This document shows positions 10,259 through 18,132 of a stretch of 42,566 nucleotides of DNA, piece after piece. Position 1 is the stretch's first letter. Each line of letters opens with the position of its first letter. The stretch comes from Dehalococcoidia bacterium (lineage in GTDB: Bacteria > Chloroflexota > Dehalococcoidia > E44-bin15). Made by a program: the position numbers and the translations under genes. The stretch spans positions 1-42,566 of the forward strand of contig JBAZMV010000009.1 of assembly GCA_041649635.1 (NCBI GenBank), given 5' to 3'. The notes under the pieces were generated by a model. The model worked only from the letters and a program-made list of their open reading frames with translations, did no database searches and had not been told where the DNA came from.

Positions 10259-10906
10259 TTACTTATGAGGAACGATAGTAACTTTGCGATAGTCGCCCTC
10301 GCCGATGCTCTGGGTAACCACGCCTTTGTAGTCCTTCAGCGCCAGATGAATTATCCTGCGCTCCCGCGGCGTCATGGGTTCCATCACCGCTATCTGCCCC
10401 GTGGTGACAACGCGCTCCGCCATGCGCTGGGCCAGGGTCTGCAGGGATTCGCTGCGCCTTTCCAAGTATCCCTCTACATCAATGGTCAGAGGGACATGAA
10501 CCTTTAAACGATGTCCTGCCATGAGGTAGAGTAGATATTGCAGCGACGCCAGGGTCTGACCCCGCCTCCCTATCAGCACACCCAGGTCATCCCCTTTTAG
10601 CTCGAGGTTGAACTGCGCGCGGCCGCTGTCGCCGGATTGCGTCTCCTCGACCCCCGCCTCGATCCCCATAAGAGAAAGCAACTTTTCAAGGATTTCTTTG
10701 GCTACGGAGACCGCCTCCCTAACCGTCTCCTCGGCATGACGGCGCGATACCCTGACAGTGGCTCCACCCCCGCCAATCCCCAGAAACCCGCTTCTGCCTT
10801 CTTTAAGAACAACTATATCGACTTCATCACGACTTGCGCCGAGGTCTGCGAGTGCCAGCTCTACGGCTTCGTCTACGGTCTTGGCGCTTTTCTCGAGACT
10901 GTCCAT
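10259..10906 (-). CDS. jag: Jag/KhpB RNA-binding protein (SpoIIIJ-associated)
   Basis: 215 residues with the standard three-part layout. Jag_N domain (1-52, ending EGRSGFLGIGGGG); KH domain (about 75-150) with the RNA-binding loop IGRRGQTL; R3H domain at the C-terminus (about 150-212) with RERRIIHLAL. Family members bind RNA and affect cell division and envelope synthesis, commonly as the gene after yidC, as here. ATG 10906 follows a strong AGGAGGGG (10919-10912). The start lies inside the 3' end of the yidC frame (80-nt overlap), an unusual arrangement noted separately. Confidence 0.94.
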   Translation of the reverse strand: MDSLEKSAKTVDEAVELALADLGASRDEVDIVVLKEGRSGFLGIGGGGATVRVSRRHAEETVREAVSVAKEILEKLLSLMGIEAGVEETQSGDSGRAQFNLELKGDDLGVLIGRRGQTLASLQYLLYLMAGHRLKVHVPLTIDVEGYLERRSESLQTLAQRMAERVVTTGQIAVMEPMTPRERRIIHLALKDYKGVVTQSIGEGDYRKVTIVPHK

Positions 10907-11861
10907 CCGCCAACCCCTCCTGATTAACTCCTCCGGAGACCTCTTTGCCCTTGATATCCGCTCCTTTGGAGAGTTCTATTCCTGATATACCCGACGCGGC
11001 CGGCGCCGGCACCACGGCCCTCTTCTTGAAGGAGAGCGACCCCCATCCGGTAATAAAATACTGAGTTATTATGCCGATAAGATTCGATACGAACCAGAAC
11101 AGGGCCAATCCGCTGGGGAAGCTTATAGTGAAGAAACCGAACATCAGCGGCATCATCCATGTCAGCATGTTATTCATGGATTGCTGCTTGGGATCGGATG
11201 TGGGCATTGTGGACATCTTCTGCAGCACCCACATGCTGGCGGCCACCAGCACTGCCATGACGTAGAATTTATCCGGCTGTCCCAGATTAAGCCAGAGAAA
11301 CGTCTCGTTTAACGGCACCGCACTGATAATAAAGGAGGAAGAATACAGCCTGTCGGAGAGGCTCATCAGTTCTTCAGGCGTCGCCGCCAACGCCTTCAAT
11401 ATCGATTGATAGAGCGCTATCCAAATAGGGAACTGGATAAGCATGGGCCAAAGGCATCCTATAGGGTTAACGCCGGATTCCTTGTATATCCTGGACATCT
11501 CCTGCTGGAGCTTAACCTTATCGCCCCCGTACTTCTTTTGTATCTCCTGCAGCTTGGGCTGGAGCGACGACATGGCCTTGGTCGAATGCAGCTGCTTCAA
11601 TGTTATAGGGAGCATCAGCAGCCGGACTATGATCACCAATACGATGATAGCGATGCCGAAATTATCGAAGAAGATGTTCGACAGGATGATGAGGAAGTTG
11701 AGCATGGGCTGGAGCAATACGATGTTCCATAAGTCCATTATGCCGACGGTCAAGGAGATGACGACGAGGGCCGCGACAATGATGAGTAGAATAATATTCT
11801 TCTTGCCCAGTTTGGGAAAGGCCCCCTTGGGCATCTGCATCTTCGGTCTTTCAGTGGTCAT
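10827..11861 (-). CDS. yidC: Membrane insertase YidC/Oxa1
   Basis: 344 residues, the short form without the large periplasmic domain. About five to six hydrophobic segments are seen: residues 22-42, 50-66, 69-86, 138-158, 205-221 and 235-275. KQLHSTKAMSSLQPKLQEIQ is the conserved cytoplasmic coiled loop between early helices. It inserts membrane proteins alone or with SecYEG. The ATG overlaps the stop of the upstream propeller gene (ATGA), implying coupled translation. The C-terminus is odd: the last 26 residues (very Arg-rich) are read across the ribosome site and first 80 nt of jag. A TAA in another frame lies at 10926-10924, just before jag's ribosome site, so a small indel may have extended this protein. 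Confidence 0.94.
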   Translation of the reverse strand: MTTERPKMQMPKGAFPKLGKKNIILLIIVAALVVISLTVGIMDLWNIVLLQPMLNFLIILSNIFFDNFGIAIIVLVIIVRLLMLPITLKQLHSTKAMSSLQPKLQEIQKKYGGDKVKLQQEMSRIYKESGVNPIGCLWPMLIQFPIWIALYQSILKALAATPEELMSLSDRLYSSSFIISAVPLNETFLWLNLGQPDKFYVMAVLVAASMWVLQKMSTMPTSDPKQQSMNNMLTWMMPLMFGFFTISFPSGLALFWFVSNLIGIITQYFITGWGSLSFKKRAVVPAPAASGISGIELSKGADIKGKEVSGGVNQEGLADGQSREKRQDRRRSRRAGTRRPRRKS

Positions 11862-12997
11862 TCACCACCGCCGGTGGACATAGTCCATAGATATCGCGCT
11901 TCTGTTCCCATCTGCTCCACATCAAAAGCATAGATTTTCTGATTAGTTGTATGCACATAGACCACATTGCCTTCAGAACCAATGGACGCATGGATAGAAT
12001 ACATCGGGTCTACGTCCGCTGAAGGATACTGCCAAAGCTTTTCGCCCGTATCGGCATCGAAGCAATAGACACGGCCTCGGCTTGACCCTTCGTCGGTGCC
12101 TACGACAATACGATTATTCACGAGGGCCGGTGTGCCCCGTATAGTGCCCTCCGTCTCTTCTTCCCAGAGCTTAGCGCCACTCTCGGCATCCAGTGCGTAA
12201 ATCGTGCCGCCGAGGCTTGCCGCGATTATGCTCCCGTTATGTGCCACAGCCTGAGCCCAGAACCAGTTATCCGCTTTGAATGGCGTGAATCCGCTTTTCA
12301 ATTTTCCCGTAGCAACATCGACAGCATAAAGCTTCTGGTCGAGAGAGCCGAAATACAAAATGTCGTTGTAGATTATCGGGGTGCCCACTATCGCGCCTTC
12401 GGTGGAGAACTCCCAGCGCTTGGCCCCGCTGGCTGCGTCTATCGCATAAACATTACGATCGAAAGAGCCGAAGAATACTGTTCCATTATAAACGACCGGC
12501 GTTGACCATATCTTGCCACCGGTCTCGAACGGCGACCAGGAGAGTTGCGTCCTCGTAGCTATATTCACCGCGTACAGCTTTTTGTCCGAACTCCCGAAAT
12601 AAAGCGTCCCATCGGCGACTGCCGCACTACCGACAATAGCCCCCAGGTAGCCTTCCGACGGATATATCCATTCCCTATACCCGCGGCTGGCATTGATCAC
12701 ATAGACCTTGCCCGTGTAACATCCTATATAGATTGAGCCGCTATCGATAATGGGATCGCTATATAGATAAGGAATCGTTGTCTCATCCGGATAGCTCCAC
12801 CGTATGTAATGATTGCCGTCGGCGCCTATGTCATCGAACGCCACAACCTTCCCCTGCATAGTCCCGACATAGAGGGATCCATTATGAGCAACCGGGCCGG
12901 ACCAGCCCTTTGGCGAGGCCGAGGCGCCGAAGCAGCCGGTAAGCAGTAAGCAGCCGCACACTAAGATAAGAACTATCGATAGAGATTTAAACTTCAT
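11858..12997 (-). CDS. PQQ-type beta-propeller lipoprotein between yidD and yidC
   Basis: 379 residues. ATG 12997 is chosen because it begins a lipoprotein signal with lipobox LLLTGC (Cys24 or so); the frame continues upstream into yidD sequence without a start signal. The mature part is about seven beta-propeller blades of the PQQ/BamB type, recognisable from repeated motifs such as LYVGTMQGKVVAFD, LYFGSSDKKLYAVN, VFFGSFDRNVYAID and LYFGSLDQKLYAVD. No enzyme residues for PQQ binding can be claimed. Position is unusual: it replaces nothing but is inserted in the otherwise standard rpmH-rnpA-yidD-yidC-jag order, and its TGA overlaps the yidC ATG. Inferred role: extracytoplasmic partner or scaffold in membrane protein insertion, by analogy with BamB, unproven. 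Confidence 0.88.
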   Translation of the reverse strand: MKFKSLSIVLILVCGCLLLTGCFGASASPKGWSGPVAHNGSLYVGTMQGKVVAFDDIGADGNHYIRWSYPDETTIPYLYSDPIIDSGSIYIGCYTGKVYVINASRGYREWIYPSEGYLGAIVGSAAVADGTLYFGSSDKKLYAVNIATRTQLSWSPFETGGKIWSTPVVYNGTVFFGSFDRNVYAIDAASGAKRWEFSTEGAIVGTPIIYNDILYFGSLDQKLYAVDVATGKLKSGFTPFKADNWFWAQAVAHNGSIIAASLGGTIYALDAESGAKLWEEETEGTIRGTPALVNNRIVVGTDEGSSRGRVYCFDADTGEKLWQYPSADVDPMYSIHASIGSEGNVVYVHTTNQKIYAFDVEQMGTEARYLWTMSTGGGE

Positions 12998-13031
12998 TAC
13001 TTTCAATCTGCGAGCGCGGATATTCTTTAAA

Positions 13032-13241
13032 TTAGCGTACCGGATCATAACCGCCCTCATTAAACGGATGACATCTGGCAAGACGTTTCGCCCCGGCCCA
13101 GACGCCGCGAACGATGCCGTAGCGCTCGATCGATTCAAAAGTGTATTGAGAACAGGTCGGAACAAAACGACAGCTATGAGGTCTTACCTGAGATATAGTC
13201 TGTTGATAAAAGGATATTAATCCTAATAAATACTTTTTCAC
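13032..13241 (-). CDS. yidD: YidD membrane protein insertion efficiency factor
   Basis: 69 residues. Shows the family core RFVPTCSQYTFESIERYG and the CHPFNEGGYDPV tail with three conserved cysteines, and an N-terminal amphipathic helix. Family members sit at the inner membrane and help YidC-dependent insertion. GTG start 13241 overlaps the rnpA stop by 4 nt (GTGA) with AGAGAGCGGA just upstream, so translation is coupled to rnpA. Confidence 0.94.
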   Translation of the reverse strand: MKKYLLGLISFYQQTISQVRPHSCRFVPTCSQYTFESIERYGIVRGVWAGAKRLARCHPFNEGGYDPVR

Positions 13242-13588
13242 TCCGCTCTCTCATCCTCACCCAGCAGCCTCGCCCGGGCAAACAAATCTCGTGCGGCCTT
13301 CTCCAGTGTATGATAATCTGTTTCCACGGCGGCTTTCCGCGCGACCAGCACTATATCCCAACCCTCTCTCACCGCGATACTTGATACCATCGCCCTCAAC
13401 CGCCGTTTAGCTTTGTTGCGCACTACCGCGCTCCCCAGCCTGCGCCCCGCCACAATACCATACCGGTTCACACCAGCGCTATTGGGCACAGCCCTTAGCA
13501 CTACGAAGTTATTGGCCCAAGACCTGCCTTCGGTAAATACTGTGTCAAACTCCTTCTTACCTTTAAGCCGCGCTGCTTTTTTCATCAC
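13238..13588 (-). CDS. rnpA: Ribonuclease P protein component
   Basis: 116 residues, or 115 if the second of two consecutive ATGs is used. The basic signature RNKAKRRLR (about 60-68) that contacts RNase P RNA is present, as is the N-terminal LKGKKEFDTVFTEGRS. It assists the RNA subunit in 5' tRNA maturation. It follows rpmH by 21 nt, and no clear ribosome site precedes it, so it probably relies on coupling to rpmH. No RNase P RNA gene was seen in the window. Confidence 0.94.
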   Translation of the reverse strand: MMKKAARLKGKKEFDTVFTEGRSWANNFVVLRAVPNSAGVNRYGIVAGRRLGSAVVRNKAKRRLRAMVSSIAVREGWDIVLVARKAAVETDYHTLEKAARDLFARARLLGEDERAE

Positions 13589-13609
13589 GCGACCATCGCA
13601 ACTTTATAG

Positions 13610-13750
13610 TTACGATGGAGTCAGTCTCCAGCGTCCCTTAAGCCGCCGCCTCCGCAGCACCAGTCGCCCGCCCTTGGTGCTCATACGCTCAAGAAAACCA
13701 TGAACCCGTTTTCTGGATGTTTTTTTCGGTTGCCAAGTACGTTTAGGCAT
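13610..13750 (-). CDS. rpmH: 50S ribosomal protein L34
   Basis: 46 residues, found by direct translation of the gap upstream of rnpA. It reads MPKRTWQPKK at the start, contains HGFLERM and GGRLVLRRRRLKGR, and ends RLTPS: a complete L34 with the invariant basic core. First gene of the rpmH-rnpA-yidD-propeller-yidC-jag operon. Only six bases (CACTTT) separate its ATG from a consensus -10 box and no Shine-Dalgarno sequence is possible, so the message should be leaderless or nearly so. Confidence 0.96.
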   Translation of the reverse strand: MPKRTWQPKKTSRKRVHGFLERMSTKGGRLVLRRRRLKGRWRLTPS

Positions 13751-13756
13751 AAAGTG

Positions 13757-13785
13757 ATTATACTTTACCCAGATTCGAGTGTCAA
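13757..13785 (-). promoter_or_regulatory. Consensus promoter of rpmH operon
   Basis: On the minus strand TTGACA (13785-13780), exactly 17 bp, then TATAAT (13762-13757): a perfect sigma70-type promoter. Transcription should begin about seven bases later, at or within a base or two of the rpmH ATG (13750). Confidence 0.9.
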
Positions 13786-13839
13786 CGAGCGCAGATATGG
13801 TCGCCGCCGTTTTCGCTCAATCGATGGGTTCAAACCAAC

Positions 13840-13868
13840 TGGACTACAAAATCGGAGTATAGTATAAT
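13840..13868 (+). promoter_or_regulatory. Promoter of rplY/ctc
   Basis: TGGACT (13840-13845), 17-bp spacer, TATAAT (13863-13868); divergent from the rpmH promoter in a 148-bp gap. Confidence 0.7.
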
Positions 13869-13898
13869 TGCCTTTGCGTCATTTGGAGGGGGTAAAAA

Positions 13899-14615
13899 GT
13901 GAAACAGGATGAACTCAAGGCAAATACCAGGGTCGTCACAGGGAAAAAGGTGAAAGCCCTTCGGCGCGAGGGGGTTATACCGATAAACCTGTACGGTCCT
14001 AAGATGGAATCGATATCGCTTCAGGCCGAGACCGACGTGTTGAGGCGTTTGATCAACAAATCCGGCCGCAACGCATTGATCTCTCTCAAGATCGAGGGAG
14101 ACAAGAAAGCCAAGCAGGTAATTCTGCGCGATGTGCAGCGCGACGCATTGAACGGCAAGTTGCTGCATGTAGACCTTTTCCAGGTCGATATGAGCCACAA
14201 GCTCCGTGTCGACGTTCCTATTCAGTTCGTCGGCGAATCGGCGGCGGCCAAGAGCAAGCGCGGCATGTTTATAGAAAACATGTCCTCCTTACACATCGAA
14301 GCCCTTCCCGCCGATATCCCGCAGCATATTGAGGTCGACATCTCGGTGCTGGTAGAGATGGGCCAGGCGATTCACGTGCGCGATCTGAAACTGGACAGCA
14401 AGCTTTTAGTGCTTAACGAGCCCGAGCAGGTCATCGCCAAGGTCATGGAAGCCAAGATCGAGGTTGAGCCTGTGGCGGCGGCTGTTCCCGAGGAGGGTGA
14501 AGCGGCTGAGGGCGCAGAGGCGGCTGAGGGGGAGGCCAAGAAAGAGGGTGCTGCCGAGCCGGCCAAGGCCGAGGCCAAAGGAAAGGCAAAACCCGAGGCT
14601 GAGAAGAAAAAATAG
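13899..14615 (+). CDS. rplY: 50S ribosomal protein L25 (CTC/TL5 form)
   Basis: 238 residues. GTG 13899 follows a strong GGAGGGGG (13885-13892). Residues 1-92 are the 5S-rRNA-binding L25 domain (TRVVTGKKVKALRREGVIP; LYG); about 98-185 is the second beta-rich TL5/CTC domain seen in long L25 proteins. The tail from about 190 is low-complexity Glu/Ala/Lys, common in this form. It binds 5S rRNA in the large subunit. Monocistronic, with its own promoter and a perfect terminator. Confidence 0.95.
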   Translation: MKQDELKANTRVVTGKKVKALRREGVIPINLYGPKMESISLQAETDVLRRLINKSGRNALISLKIEGDKKAKQVILRDVQRDALNGKLLHVDLFQVDMSHKLRVDVPIQFVGESAAAKSKRGMFIENMSSLHIEALPADIPQHIEVDISVLVEMGQAIHVRDLKLDSKLLVLNEPEQVIAKVMEAKIEVEPVAAAVPEEGEAAEGAEAAEGEAKKEGAAEPAKAEAKGKAKPEAEKKK

Positions 14616-14635
14616 CTTCTGCCTGATTGTTAACA

Positions 14636-14672
14636 AAAGAGGGCTTCAATCTCTGAAGCCCTCTTTCTTTAT
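14636..14672 (+). terminator. Terminator after rplY
   Basis: Perfect 13-bp stem AAAGAGGGCTTCA / TGAAGCCCTCTTT with a five-base loop, followed by CTTTATTTTT. Confidence 0.95.
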
Positions 14673-14779
14673 TTTTATCGACCTGGTCGACGATGAGTCG
14701 TCGGCACGATACCCAAGCCTTGCCTGCCGGGAAGCAACCTGAGATAATAAGTCGAACCTATACAAGGCCGAATCGACAT

Positions 14780-15211
14780 ATGGAATTGAAAGTCAAAAAG
14801 TTGCGTCCGGATGCTCAGCTTCCACGACGGGCCACCCCTTTATCGACCGGGCTGGACCTGTTCGCATGCACCGGTGTCGACGATGCCGTAAGGCTCGATT
14901 CGACTCCCAAGATGATCGGGACAGGCATCGCCGTCGAGTTCCCGCCCGGGTACGATATCCAGATTCGCCCCCGCTCCGGCCTGTCTTCAAAAGGCGTGGG
15001 CGTAACGCTCGGCACAATCGACAGTGATTACAGGGGCGAGGTCATGGTAACAATGTATATGATGACACCCGGCGCCGGATTCGAGATCAGACACGGTGAC
15101 CGAATAGCGCAGATGGTTATCCACAAACTGGCCGATGTCGATATCATTGAAGCGACGGGGCTCTCGCCAACGGAGCGGGGCGTCGGGGGTCACGGCTCAA
15201 CGGGGCGATAA
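14780..15211 (+). CDS. dut: dUTP diphosphatase
   Basis: 143 residues. ATG 14780 gives the usual N-terminus (MELKVKKL); the longer frame starts inside the upstream terminator region. All five trimeric dUTPase motifs are visible: STGLDLFA (22-29), RPRSGLSSKG (63-72), GTIDSDYRGEV (78-88, with the catalytic Asp81), GDRIAQMVI (106-114) and RGVGGHGSTG (133-142). In motif 5 histidine stands where phenylalanine is usual, which is a tolerated aromatic swap in some members. It hydrolyses dUTP to dUMP and PPi, keeping uracil out of DNA and feeding dTMP synthesis. Convergent with fmt, 27 bp apart. Confidence 0.95.
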   Translation: MELKVKKLRPDAQLPRRATPLSTGLDLFACTGVDDAVRLDSTPKMIGTGIAVEFPPGYDIQIRPRSGLSSKGVGVTLGTIDSDYRGEVMVTMYMMTPGAGFEIRHGDRIAQMVIHKLADVDIIEATGLSPTERGVGGHGSTGR

Positions 15212-15238
15212 TTATCGACATGCCGTCGACCTGTGCTC

Positions 15239-16168
15239 TTAACTCGGCAGTACGGAGCCGACAAAGCCGCGATGGCCGCGGACGAACTCCTCCACGCTCA
15301 TCTCCCTCTTCCCCTCGACCTGAACCCTCGCCAGCTTCAGAATCCCGTCGCCCGCCTGCACGCCGAACCCACCATCGCCCAGGTCGAGAACCCGCCCGGG
15401 CATATCGACTCGACCGTCCTGCGGCGATGCTTCAAGTATCCTGATGCCCCTGCCGCTCCATGAGGTGAAAGCTACAGGCCACGGATAGTAAGCGCGCACC
15501 CTGCGCCACAGATCGACTGCGGAAAGATTCCAGTCGACCTCTCCGTCGCTTTTACTTATGGCCTTAGTATACGTCGCTTCTTCGTCCCTCTGCGGCCGCG
15601 GCGTTACGGCCCGGCCAAACCAGTCGGGCAACATCTCCATCAGCAGGTCGGCGGACACCTGCGCCAGCTTATTCGTAAGCGACCCCGTCGTATCGGACGG
15701 GTAAATCGGAAACTCGCGCTGCGCCAGTATGGGACCGCTGTCGACCTTCCTCTCGATGAGCATGATGGTGGTGCCGGTAACGTCGTCGCCGGCAAGTATC
15801 GCCGCAGGTATCGGGGTGGGACCGCGGTAGCGCGGCAGCAGCGAAGGATGAAGGTTAATACAGTTGTATGGTGGAATATCCAGGACCGACTGAGGAAGTA
15901 TCACGCCAAATGAAGCGACAATTATGACGTCCGGCTTAAGTTTCGCCAGCGCCGCCGTGTCCTCCGCATCTTTGAAGTTCTCGACCTGGCGCACGTTCAG
16001 GCCCATTCTCTCCGCCGCGCGTTTGACCGGCGACACGGTTGTAGCCCGCCCGCGGCCCGACGGCTTATCCATCCTTGTATATACGGCGATCACATCGTGC
16101 TCGCTGCCGGCAAGCCGCGCCAGCGCAGGCACGGCAAAATCAGGGACGCCCATAAATACTACGCGCAT
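15239..16168 (-). CDS. fmt: Methionyl-tRNA formyltransferase
   Basis: 309 residues. The N-terminal transformylase domain (1-190) carries FGVILPQSVLD and the signature NLHPSLLPRYRGPTPI with the catalytic Asn and His, and the Asp in KVDSGPILAQ. The C-terminal OB-like tRNA-binding domain follows (about 205-305). It formylates Met-tRNA(fMet) using 10-formyl-THF for initiation. ATG 16168 has no obvious ribosome site. It is divergent from dnaA and not accompanied by def (peptide deformylase), its frequent partner. Confidence 0.95.
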   Translation of the reverse strand: MRVVFMGVPDFAVPALARLAGSEHDVIAVYTRMDKPSGRGRATTVSPVKRAAERMGLNVRQVENFKDAEDTAALAKLKPDVIIVASFGVILPQSVLDIPPYNCINLHPSLLPRYRGPTPIPAAILAGDDVTGTTIMLIERKVDSGPILAQREFPIYPSDTTGSLTNKLAQVSADLLMEMLPDWFGRAVTPRPQRDEEATYTKAISKSDGEVDWNLSAVDLWRRVRAYYPWPVAFTSWSGRGIRILEASPQDGRVDMPGRVLDLGDGGFGVQAGDGILKLARVQVEGKREMSVEEFVRGHRGFVGSVLPS

Positions 16169-16259
16169 GATTTAAGAGATTGTAACACCAATATGGGTAC
16201 AAGGCAAAATCGGCAGAAAAATTGCTGAATAAATTAGTAAAAATTCCAGCGCAACCCTC

Positions 16260-16288
16260 TTGACCGAAGACGCGGATTCTGTTATCTT
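16260..16288 (+). promoter_or_regulatory. Promoter of dnaA
   Basis: TTGACC (16260-16265), 17-bp spacer, TATCTT (16283-16288). This leaves a leader of about 155 nt before dnaA with G/C-rich hairpin potential around 16345-16385. No consensus DnaA box is visible near it. Confidence 0.65.
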
Positions 16289-16449
16289 AACACCTGCCCC
16301 CTGTAACACTATAAAATAAGCAACTTTAAATCTTTTATATTTATCGGGGATTTTTCGTCCCTCGCGGGGTTCATTTTATCCCGGTCTTTATACTCTGATT
16401 TATAAGTTAATGGTTCAAACAGGAACCCGAAGGTAAGGAGTTTTTATAC

Positions 16450-17817
16450 ATGCCTGTTAACGAATCCGCTAAGGAAATCTGGGAGGCAGCGTTAGGGGAC
16501 CTACAGCTACAAACCAATCAAACTAACTATAATACGTGGCTTCGGGACACCTCCGGAATAAGTTACGAAGACGACACCTTCACTATAGGCGTCTCTTCTC
16601 CCTTTACTGCGGAGTACTTGGAGCAGCGACTGGCGTCTATTATTCAGAAGACGCTGACCCGTATAACAGGCAAGGAGCTTGAATTAGCGTTTCAGATACA
16701 GCAGCAAGAGGCTTCTGTCAAATCCAAGAGCGGCAAGGCAAGCAAAGCATCCGGCAACGGGAACTATCGCAAACCCAGCTATAACGGTTTCAATCCCAAA
16801 TATACTTTTGATTCATTCATCGTGGGCAGCTGCAACCGCCTGGCCGAGGCGGCGGCTCGAGCTGTGGCGGAGAAACCGGGATACACTTACAACCCGCTAT
16901 TTATCTATGGAGGCGTGGGCTTAGGCAAAACCCACCTCCTTCATGCTATCGGCCATGCCGTAACCAAAAACAAACTCAACGCTCTGCTAGTCAGCACCGA
17001 ACAGTTCACCAATGAGTTCATCAAAGCGATTCGGGAAGGAAAGACCGAGGACTTCCGGCAGAAGTACCGCAGCGTCGACGTCCTGTTAATCGATGATATT
17101 CACTTTATAGGCGGCAAAGAGCAGACACAGGAAGGCTTTTTCCATACGTTCAACGACCTTCACAACGGCAGCCGCCAGATCGTCCTCACCAGCGACCGCC
17201 CGCCAAAGGCCATCAACCTCCTTGAGGACAGGCTGCGTTCCCGTTTCGAATGGGGATTAACCACCGACATACAGCCCCCGGACCTTGAGACGCGCGTGGC
17301 CATCCTGCAGGCCAAGGCGGAAGAAGATAAGGTTGATATACCTCAGGACGTACTACACTTCATGGCCCGCAGGATATCCAAAAGCATACGCGAGTTGGAA
17401 GGATCGTTAAACCGTGTTGCCGCCCTGGCAAGAGCGAAGGATAAGAAGATAACCATGGATCTGGCATCGGAGGCACTGGACGAATCTATGGATGCCGCGC
17501 CCCGCCGCAAGCCGTCCATACCTACCGTTCTCGCTACCGTTGCCCGGTATTTCGATATCCCCCCCGACGCGCTGACCGGGCAGAAACGCGATAAGATCAC
17601 GGCAAAGGCGCGGCACATATCCGTATACCTTCTAAGGGAGGATGCGGCGTGCTCTTACAGCCAGATCGGTAAGGCCCTGGGCGACCGCGACCACTCATCC
17701 ATAATCAGGGGCTACAACAGAATCGAGGGTGAGATCGAAGGCAACGCCGCTCTGCGCCGCGAGGTTTTAGACATCCGCGACCGTATATATCAAAGAGGCC
17801 GCGCCAGCGACGTCTAA
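16450..17817 (+). CDS. dnaA: Chromosomal replication initiator DnaA
   Basis: 455 residues. Domain I (1-85), a short variable linker (about 86-112), the AAA+ domain with Walker A GGVGLGKTH (154-162) and Walker B LLIDDIHF, sensor region, and domain IV with the DNA-binding signature GDRDHSSIIRGYN near residue 425. It unwinds oriC and loads the replisome. ATG 16450 follows AAGGAG (16435-16440). dnaN, the usual next gene, is absent; obg follows after a 315-bp AT-rich gap proposed as oriC. Confidence 0.97.
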   Translation: MPVNESAKEIWEAALGDLQLQTNQTNYNTWLRDTSGISYEDDTFTIGVSSPFTAEYLEQRLASIIQKTLTRITGKELELAFQIQQQEASVKSKSGKASKASGNGNYRKPSYNGFNPKYTFDSFIVGSCNRLAEAAARAVAEKPGYTYNPLFIYGGVGLGKTHLLHAIGHAVTKNKLNALLVSTEQFTNEFIKAIREGKTEDFRQKYRSVDVLLIDDIHFIGGKEQTQEGFFHTFNDLHNGSRQIVLTSDRPPKAINLLEDRLRSRFEWGLTTDIQPPDLETRVAILQAKAEEDKVDIPQDVLHFMARRISKSIRELEGSLNRVAALARAKDKKITMDLASEALDESMDAAPRRKPSIPTVLATVARYFDIPPDALTGQKRDKITAKARHISVYLLREDAACSYSQIGKALGDRDHSSIIRGYNRIEGEIEGNAALRREVLDIRDRIYQRGRASDV

Positions 17818-18132
17818 AATATTATATTTCAGCCAAAATTGTGCATAACCCTTCTAATTCGGTGCGTAACTCCTCTATAGTGTGCAGAAGTGTTCGGTTT
17901 TTATGTTAATGTCCTGCTTCCAGAAACAGTGCTTTACTGGAAAAACTTTTTCGGGTCAATGTCATTAAATCAACACATCGCCTGCACAAAACATGCACCT
18001 TCATATGTCAAGAATCATAGTTTGAAACAGGCACTTGCACACTTAACCACCATGTTATATGTTATTGTTTATATATATCAGTGATTTATAGAATCTGAAA
18101 AATAATCTCCTAATAATAAAGTTGAGGGCGTT
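17818..18132. other. Candidate replication origin (oriC) downstream of dnaA
   Basis: A 315-bp AT-rich non-coding gap. TGTGCATAA at 17840-17848 is one base from the inverted DnaA box TGTGGATAA. The core hexamer TGTGCA recurs at 17881 and its complement TGCACA at 17983 and 18036, with near matches at 17861 (GGTGCGTAA) and 17994 (TGCACC). An AT-rich stretch (about 18052-18120) at the right end could be the unwinding element. Neighbouring dnaA, gyrB and the rpmH-jag operon fit an origin. The call rests on composition and motif clustering only. Confidence 0.55.

Noticed and set aside
13801..13850. GGGTTCAAACC as a tRNA T-arm
   Set aside because: No acceptor stem, anticodon arm or CCA-type 3' end could be assembled around it.
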